A stretch of 64,000 bases of DNA from Clusia tigrina (GCA_920105625.2 OV050030.1:28514516-28578515); one strand, 5' to 3'. Positions 48,516-62,105 are shown, numbered from the stretch's first letter. The notes: a model not told the origin generated them from the letters alone. A program made the numbers and translations.

Positions 48516-49560
48516 CAATAGTTCATAATTTTCTGTATTGAATCACCTGCTAAACTTGAAGTCTTACTAAATAGTTTAGAGTGGCACTCTTTTCAGTCCT
48601 TTTCCGATAATAATATAGCTTTTCTGGTAAGAGAGTAACAACAGTTCATAATTTTCTGTATTGGAATCACCTTCTTATCTTCAAATCTCTTGTTTACAAA
48701 ATATGAAATGGTCAATCAAACTCCTCTTCAAACAGGTCCTTGATCAGAATTCAACAACTATTCATTATTTTGTGAATTTTAATCACCTGCTAAACTTGAA
48801 GTCTTACTACATAGTTCCATAGCTCTCTGGAAAGAGAGTAACAATAGTTCATAATTTTCTGTATCGGAATTAGTTTCTTATCTTCAAATCTTGTTTACAA
48901 AATATGAAATGGTCAATCAAACTCCTCTTCCAACAGGTCCTTGATCAGAAGGCAACAGCAGTTCATTATTTTGTGTATTGAATCACCTTCTAAACTTGAA
49001 GTCTTCCTACGTAGTTTGGAGGGGTACCTCACACCAGAGGTGCCTCACACTCCATTTTCAACAATAAGAGTGCTTCCAAAGCATTCTGGCAACAGAGCAA
49101 CAATAGTTCATAATTTTTGTATATCGGAATCACTTTCTTATCTTCAAATCCATTTTACAAAATATGAAATGGTCAATCAAACTCCCCTTCCAACAAGTTC
49201 TTGATCAGAAGGCAACAGCAGTTCATTATTTTGTGTATTGAATCACCTGGTAAACTTGAAGTCTTACTACGTAGTTTGGAGGGGTACCCCACAATCCTTT
49301 TCCAATAATAAGAGTGCTTCCAAAGCATTCTGGCAAGAGAGCAACAATAGTTCATAATTTTTTTATATCGGAATCACTTTCTTATCTTCAAATCCATTTT
49401 ACAAAATATGAAATGGTCAATCAAACTCCTCTTCTATCAGGATCAGAACAACAGTTCATTAGTTTTCGTATTGAATTACCTGCTAAACTTCTAGTCTTAC
49501 TGCATAGTTCAGTGTCGTATCTCACAAACCTTTTCCATTAATAACAGTGCGTCAAATGGC
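48516..49560. repeat. Composite satellite: alternating A and B modules, about 200-260 bp period
   Basis: ATATGAAATGGTCAATCAAA recurs at 48701, 48902, 49162 and 49406 (spacings 201, 260, 244). Module A (AATCACCTGCTAAACTTGAA, followed by GTCTTACTACATAGTT) occurs five times, near 48541, 48782, 48982, 49241 and 49476. Module B (ATCGGAATCACTTTCTTATC, followed by TTCAAATC) occurs four times. Both modules start with the same TTCATAATTTTCTGTATTG-like segment, so the larger unit itself arose by duplication of a unit of about 120 bp. ORFs in the array are repeat artefacts. Confidence 0.9.
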
Positions 49561-49564
49561 TTGC

Positions 49565-51880
49565 TGAGCTTGGTTACTATATACTATATACATACTAAAC
49601 TTGTTAAGGGGGCTTCATTCTAGCTATTCTTATAAAATTCCAGAGCGTTAAATTAGATCCAAGTTGGCGAACACAATGGTATTCTTCTTAAGAATTTATT
49701 AAATAGTTATTAAATCATTACGTTCTACGTTCTGTTAACGTGAGAAATATATATTTGATTGACTATATATTTGATTGACTATAGGCTTATCTTAGTAAGG
49801 CGATATGTTATGCATTCACATTTATTTCAACACTCTCAATGGAATGCTCAGTTTGATAAGCGGTAATTAATCCATATAATATTTTAACTTCATAGTTTCA
49901 GTACTTCAGGTAGTACTCATATCTCTAGATACATTTACATCCCAACACATCAGCATTCGTGTGCAATGCTATTATGAAAGTCTGATCACAACTGACTCCC
50001 ATTTGTTTATTACTCAACTTACACACCGAGACGGTTATTGGGCCACATCATTAGTTCTAATTAGCGTATCAATTGGCAGACGATGCTGACAGTAAATAAA
50101 AAATGCATGCAATTATTTCAACTCCCATTAATCAAACTTTGCCAACTGTTATCTGGGGACAGGACAGTCCAGGCCAGGCCTGATAGACGGACCAGTGTAT
50201 GCGACAATGCAGGTAGGTAACAGTAAAGCAGCTCAAAATTAATGACAACCCTTAAAAATGCATAAACAACAATGAAGCATGGAATATAAATGGCATGGGG
50301 GTGCATTTAAAAGTATGAAAATATTTAAATGCAACTGATTAATCAACATAAACGACAGAGAAACGGGGCTGCCTGAGTGTAGTCACGTGGGTAATAACAA
50401 TTTGACAGAACGCCTTTAACAGTACTGAAAGTTGGAAGTCACGAGTTGGGAATGTGAAAAATGCCAACAATTGAAACAACAACTGCAGCACCAACAATAC
50501 CAACAACAACCACAATAATAACAGCAACGATAACTAAGTTTTCCCTGCTGTTGACAGTGGAAGAATACAACAGAAATAACAACAAAGCAAATACAATGCC
50601 ACCTAACCACGAATGGCACAACCAAGTGACGCAGTTGCAATTGCAATTGTCAGACATGTCCAGAAGTCAAAAAGTTTCCGTTTTTTTTGTTTTATTGAAA
50701 ATAATTTAATTCATTTAGTCACGCAAAGGCAATTCCACAACGTTCAGTAGTGTCCTAGGGGAGGTCGCTACGAGCGGAATATTTCAAGTAATAAAAGCAA
50801 TAAAAAAATTTTACTTTTAGAAGCAAAAAATTTCAGAGAAATACCGAAATGGTGCACATTAAATACAATTCATGTGAAAAAGGCGTGGTGCAATCCTTTC
50901 TAACATTAAATGCATTTCTACTGGGTGACTTGAGAGAACTGTAATTGGGTTTAGACATAACTTTATAGTACAGTGAAGAGATTAATATGCATGGGTTTTT
51001 TGTATGCCTTCAATAATTTATTTCTCTGTATATGAGTAGAGTAGAGTACAGTTTTCCACATGAAGCCAAATATTAATTGAACAGCTCAAGCTACATAAAT
51101 TCAGACTAACAGGCAGAGAGTTTGCAACTTAAAATTGGGTTCTTCGATATATTACATTAGTTCTAATTACTTACACCTTCAAGAACTTATTGGTATTTTG
51201 AAAGCTTTTCTATCCCGATCCATTCCAATCAGATCTGGTGTGGCATCTGATATACACGGACAGTTCATGATATATTTATATAAACTTTTTTTCATTACTG
51301 GAGGATTAAGAAGACATGTTTTTTTTTAAATTTCTGCGGAACTGTTGCTGCTCCCGTCAGATTGAATTGCTCTCTTTCCAATATCCAACATGCTTATTAC
51401 CCTACCACAAATATCGACTCACATTTAAAGTTCATTCACATGCATATTTATTGGAAATGTTTTTGTTGCGCTCTCAATATTTCATTGCTCATAATTTCAT
51501 AACGTCAATTTCACATTTCGCAATGGTATTTAATGGACTGAGCCTCATTTTATACTCCTACACTGTGCTACTCGTATAACTCAAAATAATTTCCATTTAA
51601 ATTCCACCTCTTCCGCTCTTCCCTAGCGATTTCAGCAGGTTTACGTAGCACATTTTGCAGCCAACCCAACACCACATTCACACCAAGTAGACAAATTGCC
51701 GCTGGAAAATTTAAATCTGCCGCATCTTACTTTACAATGACCCTCTCGACAGGGCCTTTTCATTTCGTTAATTACAAAATACAAATATGAGCATTTTCAA
51801 TTTGATTTCATTGCAACACTCGAACTCAACACTCGAGCAACAACACCACTTGACGGGGTATTATTTTGAACAAATACGAA
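49565..51880. other. Stretch without a supported gene
   Basis: Includes a 17-bp direct duplication of TATATTTGATTGACTA (about 49751-49783) and a CAA/CCA-rich microsatellite-like tract (about 50460-50530) that makes threonine- or valine-rich spurious frames. No domain is seen. Confidence 0.45.
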
Positions 51881-51889
51881 AATTCGACA

Positions 51890-52310
51890 ATCCTATCGTC
51901 CACAATTGGGGGGAGCTGACGGCTGCAGGAGCTTCATGGTCTGGTCAGACAAATCGACAGCAGAGCGAACAGTGAACAATTTTCCAAAAGTTGAACAAAC
52001 CAAAAAAAAAAACAACGAAAGCATCCACGTTTAGTCTGCGTCGATGCTGCTAACCGAGGGAACGTACGAAGTTGATGTTAACGCACTCCCGGTGCAGGAG
52101 GCAGGATTATGAGTGAGCGAACGACAGTGTTGCCGGCCGTGACCGTGGCAACATTGCCAACATTTGGCAAAAATTTACATAAAAATCGCATTACACTTAA
52201 CATCCACTTTGCTAAACGAAGCATGCAAAGTTGGCTGCAGTTGGAGAGTTTGTTTGTATTTTATTTGGTATGCATGTGTTTGTGTGTGTTTCGGGTGGGG
52301 GTGGTATAAA
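51890..52310 (+). other. Candidate promoter/5' UTR region with two short ATG frames
   Basis: A locally GC-richer patch resembles a fly 5' leader: an initiator-like GGTCAGAC (about 51942), then CAGCAGAGCGAACAGTGAAC and an A-rich run. An ATG at 52044 opens a 22-codon frame with coding-like composition (MLLTEGTYEVDVNALPVQEA). An overlapping ATG at 52109 opens a 66-codon frame (MSERTTVLPAVTVATLPTFG at its start). This may be the start of a longer plus-strand gene, but no splice partner was identified. Confidence 0.25.
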
Positions 52311-52640
52311 TCTATTATAGTTAGTCCCCCTTTTTGTGTGAGAGGCGTGAGCACCCTATGCAAATTGTAAAAGTTTTTATACCTTTTGGGAACTATAAAG
52401 CTCGGAATTTCGCTTGCAATTCTAACTTCATTGCACAGCGAAAAACTTTTCTCAAATTATATACGAGTATTGTATAATATACTCGTATTTTGAAGTCTTA
52501 TTTAATTCAGTAAAACAAGCTGTTTTCATGTTTGCATACCTATGCGTCAACAATGTAACATCTCAAAATTCAAATGAATATTGAACTGTTCCATACGCCG
52601 AACGGTCAATATTTAATTCAATTTGGATGTAATACATTAT

Positions 52641-52679
52641 TATATAAAAGGAGTAGTTTCCGTAAAGTCAGTTATCAGT
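52641..52679 (+). promoter_or_regulatory. Core promoter: TATA box plus TCAGTT initiator
   Basis: TATATAAAAG starts at 52641 and a perfect arthropod initiator TCAGTT lies at 52668-52673, which puts TATA at -29 relative to the initiator A at 52670. A second TCAGT lies at 52675. The spacing is what a fly TATA/Inr promoter requires. Confidence 0.65.
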
Positions 52680-52707
52680 GGCTCTACAGCCTTGTAGGAA
52701 TACCAAA

Positions 52708-52827
52708 ATGTCCTTTGTTCTGACGTATTTCATTGCCCGAGAAGCTCATATTCTGATACCTAAGGTGAATATACTACGTCAAAGCATTCTTACATCGCCA
52801 GCTTTATGGGTCCTCCTCTTATTCTAA
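52708..52827 (+). CDS. Candidate 39-aa mini-gene or first exon
   Basis: The ATG has a strong fly start context (ACCAAAATG) and lies 38 nt downstream of the predicted initiation site. The frame encodes 39 aa (start MSFVLTYFIAREAHILIPK) and ends TAA at 52825. The peptide has a hydrophobic beginning and end with basic residues between, and no recognised family. An AATAAA follows 7 nt after the stop (52834-52839). Alternatively a GTGAAT donor after the 19th codon could join it to a downstream exon, but the obvious acceptors (near 52870) lead to a stop within about 20 codons. It could be a small peptide gene, a decayed gene with its promoter intact, or a short non-coding RNA. Confidence 0.4.
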   Translation: MSFVLTYFIAREAHILIPKVNILRQSILTSPALWVLLLF

Positions 52828-52833
52828 TGCTTT

Positions 52834-52839
52834 AATAAA
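52834..52839 (+). terminator. Polyadenylation signal AATAAA
   Basis: Canonical AATAAA just after the 39-codon frame, followed by T-rich sequence (TGTTCTTTTATG). Confidence 0.5.
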
Positions 52840-52844
52840 ATGTT

Positions 52845-55800
52845 CTTTTATGTAATCAATTTGTACCAGTTTCTTTGTATTGGTTTTTATAAGGTCTCCA
52901 GCAGTATTTTCTATGGAATTATATCTCTTTGACTACGGGAGCGTTGTAAACTTTATTATTTTAGGTAAGGTAACCCAGATAATGCTTAAAACTGATGCAT
53001 GTTGGCATAAATATGTCTTTTGTTTTGATGAGAATACAATGAGATACACAGCAGAGATAAAATGAATCTCCACATAAATCCATATAACAATTTTGTGGAT
53101 GTGTTCCTTTATTAGGCTTTATACAACCTCTAAGTTAAAACAACATATTGCTTAAACGTTTTATACCGCCTACTTGCTTCAACGTCCTCCAAAATTGTGA
53201 AGAATTTGGTACACAGACGATATTCATAGACATCAGTGCCCCTTTTAAAGGACTCCACTTATAATTTATTATCTTAACTATCTTCAGGTAACTCTGTGAT
53301 TTGAATAATTTGTACGATACGATTTATATCAACAGTTACCAAAGAACATAAACGTATTTACGTTTATGTTATTTGCTGTTACCTCCAAACTGTCATTTCG
53401 AAAACCTTCTAAAATTTTCTGTGTGTAGCTAAAACGCTTATAGAAATACCACTGTCACTTTTCAAGTTGACTTCATTTCACTTCCATGCCAAGCGAAAAT
53501 AATAAAAAAGAAAGCAAAAACAACAACATAAAATGAAAAAAATAATTTCAAAAATATGCCAAAAATGCATTCAACTGAAATAATTGGAAAAAAGGCTCGC
53601 TTTATCAGTAACCAAACAACACTGATACCCCGGAGGGATTTTACAGTATTATCGACCAACCAAAAAGTCATTTTTTTCTCTATCAAACAAAAAGAATTAT
53701 GCATTAAACTTGAAACTACACGTTAATGCTTGCCAGTCCGCACGATAGTCCAGTGCAAGTGGCAGCCGGCCCCAATGGGCGTATGCAGTGCCATTGTCGA
53801 TGTCAATGGCAGTGCGCTGTACTAAGCCAACCCCCCGAATATATGCGAACAATGCAAAAATACACATGCATAAGCACGAATATTCTGCAATTGTCCCGCA
53901 CACCAGTCGTAATTCATCCCAGTGGAAAAAGGCAGTGGCTTATAACCACAAAATAGAAGGCTTCAAGTTAGCGTACAATCGCGAAAGTTCTTAAAGTCCT
54001 TTCAACAAGAGAAGCACTTTAAATACCGGCATCTTTTGCCTAAGACAAATACACTTATTGAACTTAGTTGCCAAATTTTGAACTACGGAATTAAAGATAA
54101 CACATCGATTCCTTCAGAACGCGAAGAAAATTGTAAAAGATGTTTACACAAAATAGAGTGAAAATATTACAGAGATAGTACAACATTTTTTTAGATTTCT
54201 ATATTCGCAATACAACTGTTTACATGGCTAGGGCTACCAAAATAAGCTGAGAGTCTTTGGCCTAGCAGGACAAACTAAATCTGAATATTATTAACTTACA
54301 CACAAGTCGTGTAACCATAACGTTCTTCTGTGAGAAATTTCCTGTTGAGTATATGTGTCTGAAGACATGATAGAACATTTCTTCAAAATGTCCATTAACC
54401 TGACATTATTTGCCACACTTAATCCTGTAGTCAGTGGTACATTCGAAAATACCACTACATTTTCAGAAGGTACTACTTTATTTTAGAAATTTGTCAAACT
54501 TTCATCAAAGATCCAACTGAAAGTTTTCTTGAGTCCAGCTGACTATTTAGCAACTATTATGGGACTTTTTCTCACTTCATTTTCCTACTGGGATTTCTAT
54601 CCCCACCATTTAATTGTGTATGTGTGCCGCTTTTTGGTCGATTTAGTTGTATTTCGGCACAAGCGTTTTCTCATCAGTGAATGTCGGCTGTTTGGTTAGT
54701 GTAGTGGCCGACGTTTATTCTTTGGTTTCCGCACTCCTTCCACTCCTTCCGCACTCACACAATCCAAGGCGAGTATGTGCATATGCATGTGCATATGTTC
54801 GCCAGTGTTGCCGATGCATGACCACGTATCCTTGAACGTCACTGGGTGAGTCAGTGAGTGAGTGGTGTGCACTTTGGCGGGCTTTTTGCAGTTTCCTGTT
54901 TCCGTTGTCGTTTGTGGCTTATTTGCCGAATTTAAAAATTTTATATTCCCGCTTTTTTCATTTCTATTTCGCTTCTTTTATTGTATGCGATTGACTGAGT
55001 TTTTCGCCTAGACTCCATTGTAGTCGCATGTCATTCAAATGAATTTTTGAAAACGAATGGCAAATTGCTGGAGTAAAGCTGCAATGCCCATTTTCAGTCG
55101 CACAAAAGGCGCACCAATTTGGAAAGGATAACAACATTTTTTTTGTAATTCTTGGAATTGATTGCCTGGCATATTGGTCGAACTTCAAGTTGGCAGTTTT
55201 CAGTTGTTTGGAGTACCTTTAAGTTATTAAACTTAGCAATGTGACTTTCTTGCTCAACAACTACCTTTTCATAGCCAATTAAGCTCATATTACCACTGCT
55301 AACCATATTTGCTTGTTAAGTTCTCAGGCCATAAAATGTCGCCTATATCGCTTTTTTATATGCCTAACAAATCTTTTGATTTAGCGCTAATTTTTTATGC
55401 CTCCTTTAAAACAAACCAATAAGGGACATGCTTCTGAATCGTTTTGACCCACAAAAAGTTGAACACGCCACTCAGTCCCTTTGTATGGTGTATAATCGAC
55501 ACAATAAAAAAGTTTTTATTATTTTTATAAATGTGTCATTAAAGTTATCATAAACCATTATTCGCGATTTGTTTGCAGGCGTCATTGTTATGCGCGACTC
55601 AGCGCGGAAACTGCGGCATTCAACCCGTTTCCCGCAGTCACTTCGTTTATAATGTGTTCACAGTTTTATGGCGCACTAGCCAAGCTCATAAAATTAAGTC
55701 TTATGTGTATTAAAAGGAAGCAAAAACTATAAAAATAAGTAGATGAAATTTACATAAACAAAGCTATATATAAATAGGGAAAGAGCTGTATAGAATTATA

Positions 55801-56475
55801 ATAGGGCGCATATGATTATATTAAGAAACAATATTAAAATCAAACATGAAAGCTTAACAAATATGAATTTGAAGTACCTTCAAGTTATGTGCTTCAAAGT
55901 GGGAAGAAGTGGGTTGAAAATAAAGGCAATAGGGGATATTGTGGCTTAACCGACTAACAACAAAAGTAGTATACAAATACGGGCATCAGAGAATCGTCTT
56001 GGCCTGAAAATGTTAGTGATTATGTCAAAACAAATTGGATTCTTTCATTGATTACGAATAACCTATTTTTATATAGTGATAATCATATAACTCATTATAG
56101 AGCAAGTAAGGGTATCCAATACGAAGAGAAATCACTTAGTGCTCCATCATAAGTTAATATCACTGAATGATGATGATACTGAATATTCTGGATTTCCTTG
56201 GGATAATCTCTATTAAAATATTATGAAATGAATAAATATTGCTTATGTAATTTATGTACATATACGATTATTCATTGCACAAAAAGTAAATACTTGGAAT
56301 CACTTCTGCGGTAGAAACTTCGCCAGTAATAGTAATTTCGCTAATTAAAAAAACCATAGATGTCATAGCTGTAAGTCTGATTGTATTAAAATTTTAATTT
56401 TAACACAAGTATGAATAAATAAGTAAATAAATAAAAAAAGTTAATGATCATTATAAACATCTAATTGAAATTAAA
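52845..56475. other. Stretch without a supported gene
   Basis: More than 3.5 kb with no recognisable domain. The overlapping minus frames at 55306-55094 and 55188-54964 look protein-like only locally. A short GC-rich patch lies at about 55575-55645. No repeats or RNA genes were recognised. Confidence 0.4.
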
Positions 56476-56479
56476 TCTA

Positions 56480-56660
56480 GAATTACCTTATAAACACTAA
56501 AGCGAGCGAGACACCGATATCGGATGCTATCTCCCTGAAGGTCACACGACGATCTTCGAGTACAATTTCCTTAACTTTTTCGATGTTTCGTCAGTCGCAG
56601 AGGGGGATGCCCGACCAGAACGAGGCAAATCATAGTACAGCCCGGTTTACACTCTTTGTG
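56480..56660 (-). mobile_element. Mariner transposase helix-turn-helix fragment
   Basis: The minus strand reads DLPRSGRASPSATDE, then after a shift KVKEIVLEDRRVTFREIASD and IGVSLALV. This matches the second N-terminal helix-turn-helix of mariner transposases (sequence after GRP-: -VLEDRR-T-REIA---GIS). It carries no catalytic domain and differs from the corresponding part of the copy at 35 kb, so it comes from another family or copy. Confidence 0.7.
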
Positions 56661-56664
56661 TTTT

Positions 56665-57985
56665 GTTTTTTTGTTGTTCATATTCTCGCATGCCAGTGGG
56701 TGTTTTATAATGGTATGAAACACGATTGCGTCTAAAACTTCCGAATCGGAAGGTGGGTGATTTCTGTGCAAGGAGCAGTTGCATATATGTATGTCTGTCT
56801 AGGATAATGAGAGTGTATTTTACCTCTATTTGGCTTGACAGAGATTTGGCTAATTCGGTTACTTATTTGAGATATACCATATTCATCAACAAGAGACCAT
56901 CTGATCCATCACCTTCGACATTCATGGAATGAGCGAGATTATATAGAAGCAGCTTGTTTTCATATTTGGAATGTCTCCCAGAGTGTCAAGAAAGTAGTCA
57001 CCCAGGAAAGTGTGTCTCTTACACGTACATAACAGTTAGTCGATGGATTATTATTCCTCTTCGTCCATGCAACTCCTGCAGAAGTCATTTGAGAGAATCC
57101 TCTACATACTACCATTCGTATCCAGGTTTCTGTGCCCTGTTAGGTCACTTATGACTGTAACTTATTCGTAACAGATATCAATTTTTTAGTCAACTTTATG
57201 GTTTGTTTTTATTTTATTTTTTACTTGAAAATATTTTAATGTTTTTAATCAATCAGGTTTTTCATATTTATTATATACTTATTATGTTTTTTATAATATT
57301 TAGATCTTCTAACCACTTAATTGGATTAAATATGAGGATGAAATAAAAGCTTTATCGGATAAAAGCAAAATCAGCTAAATTCATATTCGCTTAAGGATTA
57401 GTATTTATTAAAAGGGAGGTATTTCCATATAATCTCATATCCCCACACCAAATTTTGAGTCATTATTATTGAAACTGACACAAAACATCGGATGGAGGGG
57501 CAATTATATGCATTTAACTCTTAATTTACTGAACTCTAATAAAACGAATTAATTATCATAATTATCAATTACACAACCACAAAAAGCACTTACGTACTGC
57601 ATTACTCATTGTGCAGGACCGTTAAATTCGACGTTCACGAGTGTGTAAATTAAAAAATATTCATTAAAATAATTACAACTAATGCAAAATCGCAATAAAT
57701 TTCACTTAAATAGCTCGAAATACCCAATGAGCATGCACTTTTACAAACAACAATAAATCAAGTACAACAAGAAATGAACAATTCTCAGGAAATGATATGT
57801 AAAGTGCACCAAAGGATACGGAAAACACGAAAAGCACGAAAAGGACTTTTAATCAAAAATATAGTTTTTTGTATGTCAGTTACTTTTTATCATTCACTAC
57901 ACACACTTGAAGAGCTTGGTGGATTGTGAGGAAGCCTCAATCAGGATATTTTTTTGTGAATTTAGACCAGGTGCTAGCGCTTCTC
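56665..57985. other. Stretch without a supported gene
   Basis: AT-rich sequence with short ORFs. No domains or tandem units were recognised. Confidence 0.45.
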
Positions 57986-57987
57986 AT

Positions 57988-58798
<811 letters not shown>

Positions 58799-58799
58799 A

Positions 58800-59085
58800 A
58801 AATAAAACCAACCAACCTCTCTATCTTTATTTATAGCATAGTAATAAACATAATTTGTGGTTTCATAGAAAAAACTATACATTTTATTTAACAGATAATC
58901 TTCTCGCCTATCCTTATCGATCCATTTTACATATAGTTGGAGACTAGAAATACTTGTAAACAAATATAAGTGATAATTCCTGTGCAGATATACTGCCACA
59001 AACGCTGTGTACAGTTTTTATTTAGGGTCAGTTTGTTATATTTCCGCCCCTACTCTCGATTTAAGGACTAACAACTCTTGTATGT
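58800..59085. other. Short spacer between the TA tract and a Tc1-like relic
   Basis: No feature was recognised beyond the end of the TA tract. Confidence 0.5.
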
Positions 59086-59089
59086 ATTA

Positions 59090-59380
59090 GCGCCCTAGAC
59101 TATGTAATGGATCTTATACTGTAGTCCATTGGGTTCAAGTCTGGTGAATATAACGGCCATGAGATTAAACCATCCTCGGTGCGACTGTTGTTTTCTGTTC
59201 ACCTTATGTATTAAGGCTGGTCCTGTTGAAATGTCTATTAGCTATATCGAACTGGTCCTCTATCTGGGAAACCGTCGTAGTTCTTACAATGTTGCCCATT
59301 TCTTGGTTCTGGTTAATTTTAACATTGTCTTTCCTATAGACCTTCAAATTACTAGTTTTAAAGGAGCTTAAGGTGTCTGG
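59090..59380 (-). mobile_element. Tc1/mariner-superfamily transposase 3' fragment (third catalytic residue Asp)
   Basis: The minus strand contains FQQDQP (second catalytic Asp, about 59230) and DGLISWPLYSPDLNPMDYSI (about 59171-59110). The SPDLNP motif with a following Asp (MDY) places it in a DDxD group of Tc1/mariner rather than the DDE Tc1 group. The sequence between the two motifs is broken by stops. Only the last third of a transposase is present. Confidence 0.72.
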
Positions 59381-59384
59381 GTTA

Positions 59385-61360
59385 GATGTACTGTGAATGT
59401 ACAGAATATTTTCCTTATCCCTGGACAGACTTCTGAGATTTATAAAAGAATCAAAGAATTGTTAAAATGTGTAACCAAAGAGCATACATATATAGAGCTC
59501 GCATGACGAACAAAGTTATTGTTGCAAAATTTTTGTTCGAGGCGTTTTTTAAGTGATTTAATCTCTATTTCTGTATAATCTTTGGTGTAACTTTCCCTTT
59601 TCTCTCTTCGAAATTCCCTCCCTCTCTCCACCTCTCCTCTTTATTATTTCTTCAAGCTTAAATCAAAACACTCAGGCATCACTTGCCTAAGTGGAGAACT
59701 ATTTCTAAGGCGGCTCTCCGACCTACCCCGCTTCTATCTTCTTCTATGTAGGGTGTCTGGAAGTCAGTCTAAACTGACTGCAGTCCCTTCTTTAACAGTT
59801 TTTGATTTAAAATTGTTCCGGAGCTAACAAAACAACCATTGCTCCAAAGTCCTTTATTTCCGTAGAGCAACAACAACAATAAATGTGTTTACTGTGTTCC
59901 TTAATGCCTCTGACGTTGTTATGCTGAAGTGTTGGCTATGTCTGGATGGTCGCTAGCCTCGAGCGAAAGCAGTAAAAACTGCAATAAATGCAACACTGTT
60001 TCTTTCGCCGGTTCATGATTGTGAGCTGAGTTGAATTGTGTTAAGTTTTCTCGGTTAGTTTCGAGTCGGATTGGGTGAATTTTGCTGTTATGACGACGGA
60101 CAGCAAACAGTTTTGTTTAAATCACATTCAAATATCTTCCTTAATTAACTTTAAAACTTAAATTTGCAAACTTTTCACTCCTCACAGTTGCCACTTTTGT
60201 AATGCAACTGAATACAATAAACCAGCCACACTTCTTCTAAAAGTAAAGCTAAAAAATTTTAAAAAAGTAATGAAAGAAATTTTAATTAAATTGTCTGCTG
60301 TGGACATATTTTTCTATATCCCCACATTCATTCAGTTCTCTGTCCTTCTTGTTTTCCGTTCTACACATTTTTTATTCCATTTCGTTTATTTATTCGTGGC
60401 TGTTCGTATTGTTTGTTTCAGTTACAAAAGTGCATGCATGTGTTGACCTCAAGTGTGAGTAACGAGGCACGCCTTGGTCATTTATAATGAAAAAGTTTTT
60501 GGACATGAGACAAGTATGCAAACAACAACAAAAAACGACTACTTCAACACATACCAAACATTCATACAGCCGCCATACTACATCAGCAGCAGCAACAGCA
60601 ACAACACCGACAACAACAACAACAATAACAATATAAAAGTTAATATGAGACACAAATGTCCTGCACAACAATTGCAACATTGCGCCCCAAGCGACACTTT
60701 TTCATGGAGCCCAGCAAGAACAGAAGCGTCAAAAACAACACAAAATGTACTTCCGGTTTCCGGCCGTGCGTGCTTGAATGAATGAGTGAAGGATTATGGT
60801 AAGACGACCCTTTTTGGGGGTATGGTATTTTTATGTAAATTTGAAGTGCTTAAAAAATCTTCAAAATTTAATCGAGGATATTTTTTCAGCAAATGTGCGG
60901 CGTTGCTTTGAATACTACTAAAAGAAAGATAAAGTCTGGTAACCCCGAATCGTCTCTTCCTCTCTATTATCGTCTCACAGTTTTTCATGGTCCTTGAAAT
61001 TATAAAATCTTATTAATTTCTATATTTCTAAACATGTTGTCAGAGACCACAGATTCCCGGCAGCTGTATCCTATAATCTGTAGTGGTCTTTCATAGTCTC
61101 TAAATCATAGGGGTCAAAGTCACTGGAAACTCTGTGAGGTGGAAATAATCCCATATAAGAACTATATAAGTGCAGTTACAAACATAAATTATCCTTAAAA
61201 TTCTACACTGGACCAACACAGCCTATACAAACACAAGAGGTCTGTGTCTTCAACGATGGATAAAATTGGCCACAACCAAACAAACGAATTTGTCTAACAT
61301 CTCTTCGGACCTGTTTTGAACAAGGACATATTTGTACATGTCCCCTACCGGAGCACTACA
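59385..61360. other. Stretch without a supported gene
   Basis: Holds a pyrimidine-rich CTCT tract (about 59590-59640), a short inverted AGTCAGT...ACTGACT (about 59762-59781) and a CAA/CAG trinucleotide tract (about 60515-60640). A short frame after an ATG at about 60090 (MTTDSKQF) follows leader-like sequence, but nothing supports a gene. Confidence 0.4.
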
Positions 61361-61367
61361 ACTATAT

Positions 61368-62105
61368 TTATAAATATATTATATCCTTTTTACAGTATAG
61401 TTGAGAATCAATCGTCTTGCCAACTGGAAGTAGCTCATGGTTGACGATTCGTTTGTAGTCCCTCCACACACGCAGCATCACTTTTTTCGGCCTCAATCCT
61501 AGCTTCGCAAACACTTGTGACGGTTCATCATCCCTTGTGTACGATCTGACGCTCCCGACTGTCCTACGCGACCCATTTTTCATCACCAGCTATGAGCCAT
61601 ATCACAAATGGGTTGATTTCATTGCGTTTCAGCAGAGCATCGCAGATGTTAATTCGGTCTAACATGCTTTTCGCGGTTAACTCATAAAGAACCCATACAT
61701 CGAGTTTCTTTTTGTAGACAGCTTTGTGTAAATGGTTCATAACAGTTTTGTGGTCAATGGCGAGCTCCATACTAATATCGGCACTACAGATATGATTATC
61801 TTCTTCAAGAATTTCCCGCTTTTTCAGTGATTGGACGCCCAGAGCATGACTTATCTTTCACAATTTTTCATTATATTTCTCCATTTTCAAACGCAAACAA
61901 CTTTCCAACCACTGCACCAATTTCGATGTCAAAGTGACTCTGGAAGTGTCATCTTTCCAACGAGCTATGTTTCCTGAGTGTGCGAGCTGTGTCTCCTGAT
62001 TTATTTGCAATTGACGCCATTTATCGGGAAAAACGCCACGAACTTTTTCCCAATATATCGAAGGTGATGGATTTCAAGTATCTTCAAATTTTACGAGCCA
62101 TTATG
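61368..62105 (-). mobile_element. Mariner transposase N-terminal part, truncated and broken
   Basis: Minus-strand pieces in order: GKLFAFENGEI and CSGRPITEKAGNS (N-terminal region, 62000-61810), then MELAIDHKTVMNHLHKAVYK (HTH linker, 61770-61710) and LDVWVLYELTAKSMLDRINI. IAGDEKWVA carries the first catalytic Asp (about 61595-61570). LRPKKVMLRVWRDYKRIVNH and ELLPVGKTIDSQLYC follow, before truncation at about 61368. The regions of the second and third catalytic residues are missing. Frameshifts occur at about 61580 and upstream of 61770. The family differs from the mariner at 35 kb (GDEKW rather than VDEIW). Confidence 0.85.

Noticed and set aside
48941..49541. Overlapping ORFs on both strands
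   Set aside because: Products of the composite satellite; similar peptides recur because the DNA repeats.
54964..55306. Two overlapping minus-strand ORFs with ATG starts
   Set aside because: No recognisable domain, no promoter or splice evidence; composition not distinct from flanks.
60390..60785. ORFs on both strands with Asn- or Val-rich runs
   Set aside because: Generated by a CAA/CAG microsatellite.
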